From NCBI GenBank assembly GCA_025766275.1, contig JAFKAC010000002.1, positions 186,001 to 250,000 on the forward strand: 64,000 bases of DNA, in the 5' to 3' direction. Of this stretch, positions 31,892 through 43,433 are shown in pieces. This DNA is from Lactarius indigo (taxonomy: Eukaryota > Basidiomycota > Agaricomycetes > Russulales > Russulaceae). The position numbers were made by a program, and so were the translations under genes. Within the stretch, counting starts at the first letter, position 1; every line of letters begins with the position of its first letter. The notes below the pieces were generated by a model, which was not told the DNA's origin, did not search any database, and saw only the letters and a list, made by a program, of their open reading frames with translations.

Positions 31892-34618
31892 ATGTCTGAT
31901 ACACAATCAACACAGCCCTCACGCACCTGGGCACATCAAAGTCAGCTACCTATCTTACCGATCCCCCCCCTCGAGGACACCTGTCGTCGCTATCTTACCG
32001 CACTGAAGGCGCTACAAGATGGAAGGGATCATGAAAACACCAAAAGGGCGGTGCAAGCATTCTTAAATGGCGATGGCCCACGAATTCAACAATCCCTGAT
32101 TGAGTACGCGAAGAAAAAGCCCAGGTGTGTATTTTCCCTACACCCCCAACGCAGGACCAGGTGCTCACATATCGTAGTTATATCGAGGACTTTTGGTACG
32201 CTAGACAATAGCCTCCTGCGTCCTCCTCAGCGTTCTCACTCGTTTAGGTATGAGTCTTACCTCTCACACTCTGACTCAGTAGTACTCGCTCTCAACCCCT
32301 TTTTTGTCCTCGAGTGCGTTCGTACTCTCTTCCTCTCATCTTCCTTCACTCACCTCCTACGAGGAATGACCCCACACCCTCGCGCTGCACACAGCTCCCG
32401 CGAGCAGCGTCCCTCATCCTCTCCTCGCTAGGCTTCATTCACGATCTCCGTACTGGCATCCTTGAACCAGACACCGTTCGCGGCATCCCTCTCGACATGG
32501 ATCAGTACAAGCAACTCTTTGGAACAGCTCGTATTCCCACGGAGAATGGTTGTAAGATGGAGACCACTTCTGACTCCACCCACATCGTCGTCCTTCGGCG
32601 CGGGCAATTTTGTGCGAACCTTCTGTTCACCTGCCCTGGTCACCGCCGCTGACTAGCGCCGACACAGATTGGTTCGATGTTCTTGATGACAAGAATCACC
32701 TACTCTTGTCAGAGCGCGAGATCCTGCGTAACCTGCAGGCGATCGTTGCGGACGCCGACAAGCTCCCGGTCACCGAGGTCGCCAGGAACGCTCTCGGCGT
32801 ACTCACGACTGAGAACCGAAAGAATTGGTCTAGTCTGCGCGACACCCTCTCACGGGACCGCCGCAATGCCGCATGTCTCCATGTCGTTGACCGTGCCCTG
32901 TTCGTTGTGTGCCTAGACGACGCAACACCCGAAGGCCTGGCAGAAATGTGTGGGAACTTTTTGTGCGGTACTTATAGGCTCGTTGGGGGGGTGCAGGTTG
33001 GGACGTGCACGAACCGGTGGTACGACAAAGTGAGGAATTGTTAGTTCCGCGTGCGCCTCAGTAGCTGACCTCCCTTGCAGCTACAGATAATCGTCACTGC
33101 TGATGGCGCGGCGGGCATTAACTTTGAGCATACTGGCGTAGACGGTCACACAGTGCTTCGGTGCGTATCTTTCCACCCATCTTTCCGTTTGTGATTCCGT
33201 GACTCATGGGTTCTAGCTTCGCGGCGGATGTTTTTACTGAAGGCCTCATGCTCCTCGCACGCTCAATCAACCCCTCCGCGCCCACACTCTTTCACCCGCA
33301 ATCCGTAAAACTGTCCCAGCGGATATTGCACGCTACACACTCAGCACCAAAGAAACTCGAATGGGCCATCGAAGACACTCCGGAGCTGCGCGCAGGGATC
33401 CGGTTCGCCGAGACGCGACTGAGTGACCTGATCTGCCAGAACGACTGCGCGGCGCTTGAGTTCCGTGGGTACGGGAAGATATTCATCACTACGCACGGGT
33501 TTAGTCCGGACGCCTTTGTTCAAATGGCGTTCCAGGCGGCGTATTTTGGGATGTATGGTACGCACGAGTCTCACCCTTCCACATTTGAGGACTAGCACCG
33601 ATCTGGAGATCAGGTAGGATCGAATGTACGTACGAGCCTGCGATGACCAAGACATATTTGCATGGCCGAACGGAAGCGATCAGGACTGTACAGCAGGAGA
33701 GCGTCCACTTTGTCAAGGTGAGTTCATCGCTAGTGTACGAAAGACAGCTGACCTTGACCTTTTTTCGTACAGACTTTCTTTTCGGAGGCGACACCGGAGG
33801 AGAAGGTCGCTGCGCTCCGTCGTGCATGCAAGAGGCACGTCGAGCTAACGAGGGAATGTTCCAAGGGTCTGGGCCAGGACAGGTGCGAGTGGGACCTTGC
33901 AACTCGCTTCTGGTCATTCTGATGCCGTCTGCTAGACACCTCTACGCTCTCTACTGCCTCCTCCAGCGCGAGCTTGAAACCAGCTCGGACGTTAGCGCCA
34001 GCTCATCCGGCGTATCGGGGCTTCCAGAGATCTTCCGGGACAGTGGATGGGCGACACTAGGCACGTCGATCCTGTCTACATCGAACTGCGGGAACCCGGC
34101 TCTGCGCCTGTTCGGCTTCGGGCCCGTCTCTCCGGATGGGTACGGGCTCGGGTACATCATCAAGGACGACGGGCTGTCCGTGTGCGCGTCGTCGAAGCAC
34201 TTGCAGACGCGCCGATTCCTCGACACGCTCCAGGGCTACCTTGAGGAAGTGCAGCGCGTACTCGTCGCGCTCGTGCGCGCTGCGAACGAGCGGCCCGAAC
34301 CATTCGTGGATCATGCTGGCGTGCTGCGCGACTCGAAGACCGGACGGAGGATCAACGGGACCTTAAGCGATGATGAACTAGAGGTGGACAGCATGCGTAT
34401 GTTGTCGTATTTTCTTCGGCTCGGTCGCTGGAGTTGACCTTACGTACTTGCAGCCGCGTACTCGTTCTTCGATAGCTACGATGTCGAGCTCCTTGGGAGG
34501 GTGCACAAGAGGCCAGATCCGCACACAGTCGGTGAGTCGTGTATATATTTGAGTTTTCCGAGGACATTCACACGTCCTTTTGTTTTCAGGGAAAGCTATC
34601 CCTCTGGCCGAATATTAA
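31892..34618 (+). CDS. Carnitine O-acetyltransferase (cytosolic, YAT-like)
   Basis: Twelve exons (31892-32124, 32178-32195, 32248-32313, 32364-32611, 32668-33029, 33081-33160, 33217-33557, 33614-33717, 33773-33882, 33936-34396, 34454-34531, 34590-34618) sum to 2130 nt, encoding 709 residues. It transfers acetyl groups between CoA and carnitine, moving acetyl units between compartments for growth on fatty acids or C2 compounds. The choline/carnitine acyltransferase signature is clear: LPILPIPPLEDTCRRYL at the N-terminus, YIEDFWYESYL, CGTYRLVGGVQVGTCTNRWYDK, and the catalytic histidine H326 in NFEHTGVDGH. The C-terminal GYGLGYIIKDD and SSKHLQTRRF block matches the substrate-binding half. No targeting peptide or C-terminal SKL is visible (it ends PLAEY), so a cytosolic YAT1/YAT2 type is more likely than the mitochondrial/peroxisomal CAT2 type. 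Exon 2 is only 18 nt. Confidence 0.93.
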
Positions 34619-34838
34619 GAATATGTTTGAAGGAAGCAGGCGCACATACTGTATGATATCCTATTTTACTTATCTTTTTGTACAACTACGGTATATGTAC
34701 GCCTAGAAAGGCACGACACTAAATTTCAAAAGTCAAAGTGCTTACATAAGTTCCGCTTCGTGACCTACTGGGCCTTGAGGGCAAGGTGTCCCCAGCGTCC
34801 ACCACGTCCACGTCTACACCCATCAAGAGCCGCCCAGG

Positions 34839-36000
34839 ATGTCACCCACGCTCGCCGTCAAGGGAAAGGAATCCGGCACTGCGCGCGTCCTCGGGTCTGG
34901 TACCTCTGGTATGCATCGCTGTCCGTAAGAAGTGACAGCGCATTGACTGACCAACCATTACACGAGTCTAGGCGTCGCTGAGTTACTTATTTTCCACCCA
35001 GTCGACACCATCGCCAAGCGGCTTATGAGCAACAAGGCCAAAGTATGATACACCTGCTCTTAGTTTGACCCTGCTCGTGTGCTAACGCTCGATGACTCGA
35101 TCCGAATGACTCGACCAGGTCTCGTTCTCCTCACTGTCGCCCATCATCTTCCGCGAGTACGCCACGGCGCCACTGGGGCGCAAGCTGCTCTCGCTCTTCC
35201 CAGGCCTGGGGTACGCCGCGGGCTACAAGGTCTCGCAGCGGATCTACAAGTTCGGCGGGCAGCCATGGTTCAACGACGTGCTCACGCGGCACTACAAGTC
35301 GAACTTCACGAACGCGTTTGGCGAGCGCAAGGGCAAGATGATGATGCAGGCCACCGCCGGCAGCCTGACCGGCATCGGCGAGGTCGTCCTCCTCCCGCTC
35401 GACGCGCTCAAAATCAAGCGCCAGGTCAACCCGGAGGCGTTCCGCGGCCGCGGCGTCGTGCGCATCTTCCTCGAAGAAGGCACCACCCTCTACCGCGGCT
35501 GGGGCTGGACCGTCGCTCGTAATGCGCCGGGCTCCTTCGCGGTGCGTTCCTCTCCCCTCCCCCCTTTGTCTGTCTTGTTGACGCCTACAATCGGGTGGAT
35601 AGCTCTTTGGCGCGAGCGCGTTCACGAAGGATTATGTCCTCGGCGTGGAGGACTATAGAAAGGCGACGTGGGCGCAGAACTTCATCGCTTCTGTGGCGGG
35701 CGCCGTCGCGTCTATCACGGTCGCGGCGCCGCTCGACACGATCAAAACGCGTATCCAGAACGCGAATTTCGAACAAAAGACGAGCGGGGTGACGATTATA
35801 CGCGACCTACTGCGTGACGAGGGCGCAACGGCACTCTTCAAAGGACTCACACCCAAAGTAATTCGTTATTTCTTGTTCTTCGACCTGGTAGCTGATCCTG
35901 TAACGAACCCATCTTCTAGATCTTGGTCGTTGGACCCAAATTGGTGTTCAGCTACACCATTGCACAGTCACTAATCCCTTGGTTTGCGAACTATGTCTAA
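34839..36000 (+). CDS. GGC1: Mitochondrial GTP/GDP carrier
   Basis: Five exons (34839-34899, 34972-35042, 35119-35541, 35603-35857, 35920-36000) encode 296 residues with consistent phases. This inner-membrane carrier exchanges GTP for GDP, supplying matrix GTP for mitochondrial translation and iron homeostasis. Carrier-family signatures occur three times: HPVDTIAKRLM, PLDALKIKRQ and PLDTIKTRIQ. Ggc1-specific stretches are present, such as LFPGLGYAAGYKV, YKFGGQPW, GIGEVVLLPLDALKIKRQ and YRGWGWTVARNAPGSFALFG. Length matches the yeast protein (~300). It lies 220 bp downstream of the carnitine acetyltransferase on the same strand. Confidence 0.95.
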
Positions 36001-38731
36001 GGGGAAATGGGCTGTGCCTTCGACTTTCCCTTACCTACTCTTCCGTGCATCGTCACACTTAGAATATCCCCTCCTCCCCCCGCTCATCCCTGTTCCGTAT
36101 CGCAAAGGCAACTAATGGAATTATCACCTCTCCTGTCCCATATCACTCACCATCGTCCTATGAAGAGTCTGCTGATTTCGTCGAGAGGTATCAAAAGCTG
36201 TACAGGGATAGTGTCAACTGAGCCAATCATTTCCGCCAACCAACGACCACGCATTGCACCCGGCACTCCCAACCTCCTTGCGAACAAGTGTCGATTGGGG
36301 TTGATCGGATTTAGTTGCTTAGCAGCTCGGACTTCCGTCGAGTATTGCTAAATGGAGGATGTTAGAGCACCGCCAGATCACCTGCCTGGACGTGCCAGTG
36401 AGCCGCAAAGCCCCTCAAGGAATCTTTCACCCCATTCAGTTGTCATGACAGTTAGATTAACTTTGTTGCTACTGTATTGGAAGGACGTCCCATCGAGCTG
36501 TCAGTCCTTCCTGTCCACTTTGGGGTCCACCGTGACTTTGGGCATCCCCTTCTTTCGGCTTTTCCCGACGTGCCGCAAGGCTCATGTCCAAATACACTGT
36601 TCAGTACAGCACCGTGATTCCGCTCTTTGAATCACATCAACAAATGGAACTGACGATGTCAAAATAGCCCGAAGATTTCACACATTCACATTCTTTCCAT
36701 GTGCATGCATGGCATGTACGGTCTCATCAGAGCTTACTGTGCATGTTCGAGAACAGTGTGCGAAGGGTCGCCTTTTGTGGGCTGTTCGCATCGCGCTATG
36801 TATAACCGCGGGACTCTTCCCCAGTTCGAGATGGGAAAGCAGGGCGATGTGCGTCCCACCGGCGAAATTTCATCCACAGTACCGTATCCGCATCTAGTCT
36901 TACATCACAGCGAGGTGCTGTACACCGTACAGTACGATTTTGGCGCCCATCACCGGTTCCATTTGACGAGAAAACGGCGCGGACCCGGAGACACCCAGGC
37001 ACCAACAGTGGCGGACCGAGTCAGGGCAACATGACCGAAGAGCACCGCCGCCAGGCCAATGATCGTACGCGATAAGTTCTGTAAGAAGCGCCCGTGTATG
37101 CAAAATGAGTCGTCAGGCCGGCCGAACCAATAACGCTGATTCAAGACACGGTAGTCACAGTGACAGGAAAACAAGACCATAACATAGCGCAATTTTAGGG
37201 CAGAAATACGATAGCGTAAATGTCAGGCTACAGTATACTGCAATATAGTTGCTGTTGAAGTTACCGAAGTCGGCGTGCTGGGGGGCGCTACGATTAGACT
37301 CGTATATCTAGCACGCTGAGGGAGAGAGATGGGCTATCTTGCCCATGCAATAGCGGGGCGAAAACAAAAATGACATATTGGATAAGACCCAGATGTGGTA
37401 CGTCAGGCGACATCGCCAAGCTCGTTGGCTGGCAAACGTAATCGTGTGGAGCACGGTATGGTATCAATCTGGCGCCACGTCGCGCGTGAACATCAGATCG
37501 GTAGGAGGAATACCGTCTGTTTAAGTTATCCGTTGCGAAAGTCGCACTTCTCACGTTCGGACGGTGCGCTCGTGCACTCGTAGAAAAAGATGAACAATAG
37601 ATAATTACAAGCCCATCGTCTCGACCCTGCCCGCGACATAATATTTGGCTGCCTAGCGTCACGACCAAAACAACGGCAATGTCAGGAAGGGGCCCCGTGA
37701 TGACCTTAACAGGAGTGTGATCTGGTAGGAGTCACCCACTGGGAATCCACGCGATCTCGCTGTTGAAATAGGAATGCCGACCATTGTGCCATTGACACGA
37801 TAAGCGCCGTTTAACTCCCTATGGATCCGCGAGTAGAGTGGCTAGTTCAAGCCAAGAGTCGATTCCAAGGGGAGGAAGACGGCGGCCGGGGGGTGGGGGT
37901 GGGAGTGGGGGGGGGAGCGCCACATCTACTAACGGCCATCAGAAAAAAAGATACATCTGGACGTATGCCGCTCGGCTGGGCACCAGTCGAGTGGAGGATA
38001 ATCATAGACGGTCGACTGATCGTGGGGGCGGAGTTTCCAGAAATAAACTCGACATTGAAGCAAGGGTAAAAACAAGATGTGAGCGAAGCGAGCCAAACGC
38101 GAGCCGGTGATGAATTCGACTACAGTCGTTTCATCCAGTAAAATACTGTGTTAGAGTGTGTTGAAGTTGTCAGTGGGTGTACTTCGGGAATTATTCGGTG
38201 GCGAGGCTAGTAAGGTAGCACAATATGCGCAATTCACGCCACCTGCCACCGGTGGCCAGGTCTGTTGGTGTACTTTGTTTGGAGGTTGCTTCCCAAAGGT
38301 GAGGATACCGTAAGAGGCTGTGCGTGCTGTATGCGTGCAGTCAAGTGACGGGTCCAGATATAATTCCTGACGAGAGTTGAGATCCTCACATGGCAAGAAC
38401 CCTATTCTTGTATCGGGTAGAACGTGCTTTACACCAGCGCCCAGAAACAAAGCCCGAGGCACACAGGCAAAAAGCCATTGACAGTGATGCACGATGATGA
38501 TCGACCAGTCATAAAGAGCACTTGTAGTATTCGGCCCGGTGATTTTGAGATTCCTGATCCGAGTGGGTTCCCGGGCCGGGAACGCGGCGCGACCTGAGTC
38601 TGAGGTTGGGTTGGCGCATCGCATCACTCACTGTGTCCCTCCCTCATTTCCCTTCCGACCATCTTCCCCTCCCTTTCCTCCTCTTCCCCACTATCCTATC
38701 CCACCACTTATCCTTCCCGGTCTCGCCACCT
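36001..38731. other. Long intergenic region
   Basis: 2.7 kb without a recognisable gene. The ORFs present lack domains and have no convincing intron structure. A G-run stretch at about 37880-37915 could form a G-quadruplex, and pyrimidine-rich sequence at 38640-38720 looks like a promoter/5'UTR of the next gene. Confidence 0.5.
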
Positions 38732-41700
38732 ATGTCGCAGGCTAAATTGTACGCACATATTCTCTTTCGCTTCGCCGCGCTCATCCTCTCTCAGAACACT
38801 TCGCCCACCGCCAAATATCGACTTTGTCCAGGGTCCGTTCTGACTTCTTTTATACGATAGATGTCTTTTCCATACGATACTTTTCCCGCATATGATTCCA
38901 TAGGATATCCTGGTATTCCTCCAGGGGCGCCGGACCGGCCCCAGGCAGCAGTCAAAGGGGTCAGTGATGTTCACCACTCTAATTTCCCGGCTTCGTAATG
39001 AATCACCATCTAGGCCATCGAGGTGCGCATGGGCCCCCAAGGCGTCAAGGCAAAGTACGTTCGGGTGGAACTTCGCAAGATTGAAACACTCCCCGGCGGT
39101 GCACAAAACTCGTTTTATGACTTTGTCGGGCAGAGCCCCATCAATCTCTGGCAGTCGAGCGAAGAGTATAGCATGCTGCACAGCGTAAGTCCCCCCCCCC
39201 CCCCTCAGTCTTTCCCCTCTTTCTTGTTCCTCAAGTCAAGTATAGCAAGATATTCCTTTCTATATTCGAATACCCGAGTCAATTCCTCCGACTCTCGCGC
39301 TCGAAAGTGGCGGTATGTCTCATCATGCGCTCCTTGGGCGCTCCGCCTGATCTTTGAGTCTGTCAAGCTGGCATCAAGTATGAGCTCGTGGGCCAGGTGT
39401 GCGTTCAAGGCAAGGCGTACGTGTTCCTTTTTATGTCAATAACGCGCGTTTATCCCCCCCTCCTCCGCTCTCTCCAAAAGTGGTTTCTTCCGTCGCAACA
39501 AGTCGATCATATTATCTTCCTCAACTCCCATTACCATCGACAAGCACGAACTTCACTCTACTTGGCCCGTCTTCCAGCAACACGAATCGCGCCACCTCAC
39601 CCAGGACGCGGTAATGCTGACTGTCGACCGATCACAGAATTGTTATGGACCGGGCGATCGTGTCTCTGTACATGCGACGATCCGTTCTGACAGCATGCAT
39701 ACTACCATATTGCGCGGGTTTGAATTTACGCTCAAAGAAACGACCATTTTCCGTGCCGGTCCTCATGTCACCGGCAAAAATGGTTCACCACAAGTCAAGA
39801 TCAACATTGTCGGTGAACAGAAAGTTCCTGTCAATGTGACCATGCACGGTGGTCAAGTTCATCGCTCCGAGCTCGCGGTCATGGTCCCACAAACTCACAC
39901 CACTACCACACTCACATCCGCACGTCACATTGATATCACTTATGTGCTCATTGTCAAAGCTTTGATGGGCACCGGTAAACCCCTGATCATGGAGCTTCCG
40001 GTGATAGTTTCAAATTGGCCGAGGTGAGCCAACGCGGTTCTCCACGTCCTTTTTCCCGCGCTCATTCACCGAGCGCCTAGATATGTTTCCACTGAGGCGG
40101 TCCGGTATGCAACATTGTCTTCATCTCTTTCGCTCCCGTGGTCTCATCACATACATTCCTCTAGTCGCATTGGTATCGCGCCCAGTTTGAGTCTGCAGCA
40201 ACCCGTCCTGTCCATGAATACAGTGACGTCCGTCAACCCGCGTCCGTCGCGTGTGGCGCCGACAACTGGCCAGCCTGCAACTGTTACCGGTACGACCCAT
40301 CCATTCGCCGCCGTGCAAGCCAACGTCAAGGATTCGCACCTAGTCAACACGATGCCCAATGGTGTAGGCGCACTCGTCGCTTCGGACGAGATAGGATTTG
40401 TTACGCGACCAAGCTCGGACGGCGATGAGCGACAGCCTCAACCACAAGCCGAAGCCAATAGTTCTATTCCACCCCGCCGACGCTCTCGTACGGGTAGTGC
40501 TATACCGCAATCGAACCGCTTCACTATCACCAATATGACGGATAACGAATTCCCAGAGGACAGTCCACACATCAATGCACCAGGTTCTACGTCGACGCCT
40601 CAAACACAGTCCCCAAGTAAGAATCAGTGGCTAACTGCGGAAGAGGAGAAGGCCAGACTGTATCAAGAAGCAAAGGCGAGGGTTGAGCGCGTGCAGGGCG
40701 GGTTGGACCGCTCTGGAAGTGTCCAGGTCTGTCTGCTATCCTACTCGGTTCCTGGATGATTCGTCTAACAGATTTTGGGATATAGTCAACGAACGATTAC
40801 CCTGGCAAAGGCAGTCCACAGTCGTCTATCCGTTCGTCTCCACCGCAGGTCGACACAGCGCGATGGGCCACCGCTGAAGAAGAGAAGATCCGCTTATTCA
40901 CGCAGGCACAAAACAACGCTCGCATCGTGCAAGGGCTTGCACAAGACTTGAACGATAGCCGAGCTTCCCACGGTCGTGGTGCCTCCCGCGATTCGTCACG
41001 TAGCTTCCAGCAAAGTGGTTCAGGACGTCCGCCTGTCATTTCAGCTGGAGCTGCATTGTACTCTCACGCGATGGCCACCGCCAACAAATCCAGCTGGAGC
41101 GCTTCTGTCAGCACGTCATCACCGATGCAACCCCCGACATCACAGTCTTCACGTCTTCCAACAGCCGCTGAAGAAAAGGAGATGCTAAGACGTTACCATG
41201 ACGCAACCAACGCGGTCCAACGACATCACGAGGCCAACTTTGGTCCCTCTGACGGTGTCATGTCCTCTGGGTCAACGAGCATGCCGCACGACGCCTCCGC
41301 AGGTTCATACTCGGGAGACCATTCCTACGGTCCAGACGAGCTCCCACCCCCATGGGTACCCAGCGCAGAGTTTTCGCAAACAGAAGGCTTGTCGGAGAAA
41401 GAACGGTACCGCATCGCTTTTGAGGCACGCGAACGAGCTGCTCGGCAGCAGCAGCAACCAGTGTCACCACCCCCACCAGCGAGTCCTCCCGTCAGCCCAC
41501 CTGCGGATTACTACACCGCTACGGGAACACGTCCCGATGTCAATGGCTCGGATACAGGGTTGATGGATGCCGTAGACGACGGACAACCCCCTCCGTGGCA
41601 ACCGACGCCGCCCACGCAAGTTGGGCTCCCGCCGCACCTTCGCACGCGTTCTCAGCCAGTGCCGCCATCAAGCCCCGGGAAACCGGGTTCGCCGCGCGTT

Positions 41701-42255
41701 CTTAGCGCAGCAGAGGAGAAGGCGATGCTCAAAGCAAAGTATGAGGAGGAAGAGCCGAAGTCACTACCGCCGTCTCCTCCACCAAAAGGCCATTCCCCGT
41801 CATCCCCAGGGAAGGCCTTTACCCCACCGACGACACAGACACAGACGCCGCCTCAGACGCCGCCGCCGCTAATGCCCCGCCCGCCGGCTTCGTACATCCA
41901 AGAGACGGCCGAGGAGGACGCGCGGTTACAGGATGAGTTGGCGATCGCCAAGTCGTCGGTAAACGGAAACGGAAATGGAAACGGAAACGGCCACGCTACA
42001 GTGACTCGGTCTGCCACCGGAGTCGGGATTGCGACGACCCCCGCCGCAGCATTGTTGGCAAGGCGGACATCTACTGGCCCCGGTGTGATCAGTTTCGGCG
42101 ATGACGCACTTGGGCCGTTGCGCCCGTCGTCGCCATTTACGATTGGCTGGGATTCTATTACGGCCGCCGGTTCGGGCACGAACGGGTTTGTGGTGCCGTC
42201 ATCCCCGGCATTGTCGCCTCCTCCGCTCCCGCCTAAGGTCCCGCTAGAGCATTGA
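38732..42255 (+). CDS. Arrestin-like trafficking adaptor with long Pro-rich tail
   Basis: Ten exons (38732-38748, 38795-38832, 38904-38959, 39014-39184, 39246-39312, 39368-39416, 39481-40023, 40081-40104, 40165-40726, 40786-42255) give 2997 nt, 998 residues. Residues 1-320 form an arrestin N and C fold (GYPGIPPGAPDRPQAAVKG, FYDFVGQSPINLW, the IDKHELHSTWPV strand, ARHIDITYVLIVKALMGTG). Such alpha-arrestins recruit ubiquitin ligases to membrane cargo. The 680-residue tail is disordered, Pro/Ser-rich, with polar low-complexity near its end (an Asn-Gly run at about 42000) and repeated AEEEK helices. A canonical PPxY motif was not found, so ligase recruitment may use other contacts. The first exon encodes only five whole codons. 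Confidence 0.85.
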
Positions 42256-43433
42256 CACCCCTCATTTTTTTTTTTACCTATTCCCTATTTTTCGTTGTCT
42301 GAAAGGTCCACATTCGTTGATTGGCTGCTAACTTATTTTTGATCTTTTTCTCCGTTTCTTTCCCAGTCGGCTGGTTGTTATTCTCACCTGTGCTTTGTTT
42401 CCCCGTCATAGCTCTTGCGTCTGCTTTCCCGCACTTTATGAATTGGATATATAGCCCTTGCACTCACAACCTCCCTCGTCACTCTTTCGTCTTTTTACTT
42501 GCATCTTTCGTGTTGTTGTTATCATTGTTTTTTTTTTCTTTTTAATTTAATTGGCTTTATCTACTCACTCATTACATTCTGATGATACCAGCTCTTTCTG
42601 TTAGCGGTAGTAGTAGCGGAGGGCGCAATAATGCATTACTATATGGCACGAAAGTTGAAAGAAGTTGTTGCACGTGAAAGGCTTCCGACATGGTTTACGT
42701 GGTTTTGATTGGTAATACTGTACGCCAGAGCAGCAACACAGCACACAGCACAAAAATGTACGAGATGTATACAGTACATTGATTAAGACCTGAGAAAGCT
42801 TACTACGGTGGTGGACTACAAGAAAAAGTAAAAGAACCCATCTGTGCTCACGGGGTTCTTTCTGTCTTTAACAATACAAGGGAATTGCATGAACGAGTAC
42901 ACACGAATGATGATGCTGATGTCGGTGATGCGTCGATGATGTCAATGTGATGCCTATGAGGCGCAACGTGCTCCTGGTCTGTCTGAGGTTTCGAGACGTC
43001 GATTTCGATGTCGACCAAAACCCGGCCCGTCAATCTGCCAGAGGATACCTTACCTCGAACGGACGAAGTAAACGCGACCTAACGCCAACAGAAGATAACG
43101 AACAACCTTCTTCGAGAAAAAAACAGCTAAAATATTCGGGGGCGCAGGGCGAACGAGGAACGAGGAACGGTGGAATGATCACTTGCGATTGGGGCAGGGG
43201 GAAGGAAGGGCTGCGCGGCTACTTTTTGTTCCGCTTTACGCGCGGTGGGTCGGCAGACAGGGCGTCGAACTCGATGGGCGCCCCAGCACGCGAGGGCGAT
43301 GGCGACGGCGTCGCCGAGGCTGATAGTGCAGGCAAAGGGAGCGAGAGCTCCGCGACGTCTGACGTGCGCTTACGTCCCGCGACGGCAGCGACGGGCTGGT
43401 CAATGCCCGCCTCTGCTGCGCCTGAAACCGACC
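42256..43433. other. Convergent intergenic region
   Basis: 3' flanks of the arrestin-like gene (plus) and the heat-shock factor gene (minus). T-rich tracts follow the arrestin stop. The plus-strand frame at 42947-43570 is antisense to the HSF 3' end and is not credible as a gene. Confidence 0.55.

Noticed and set aside
35131..35625. 164-codon minus ORF
   Set aside because: It is antisense to GGC1 exon 3; GC-rich third positions open the opposite frame.
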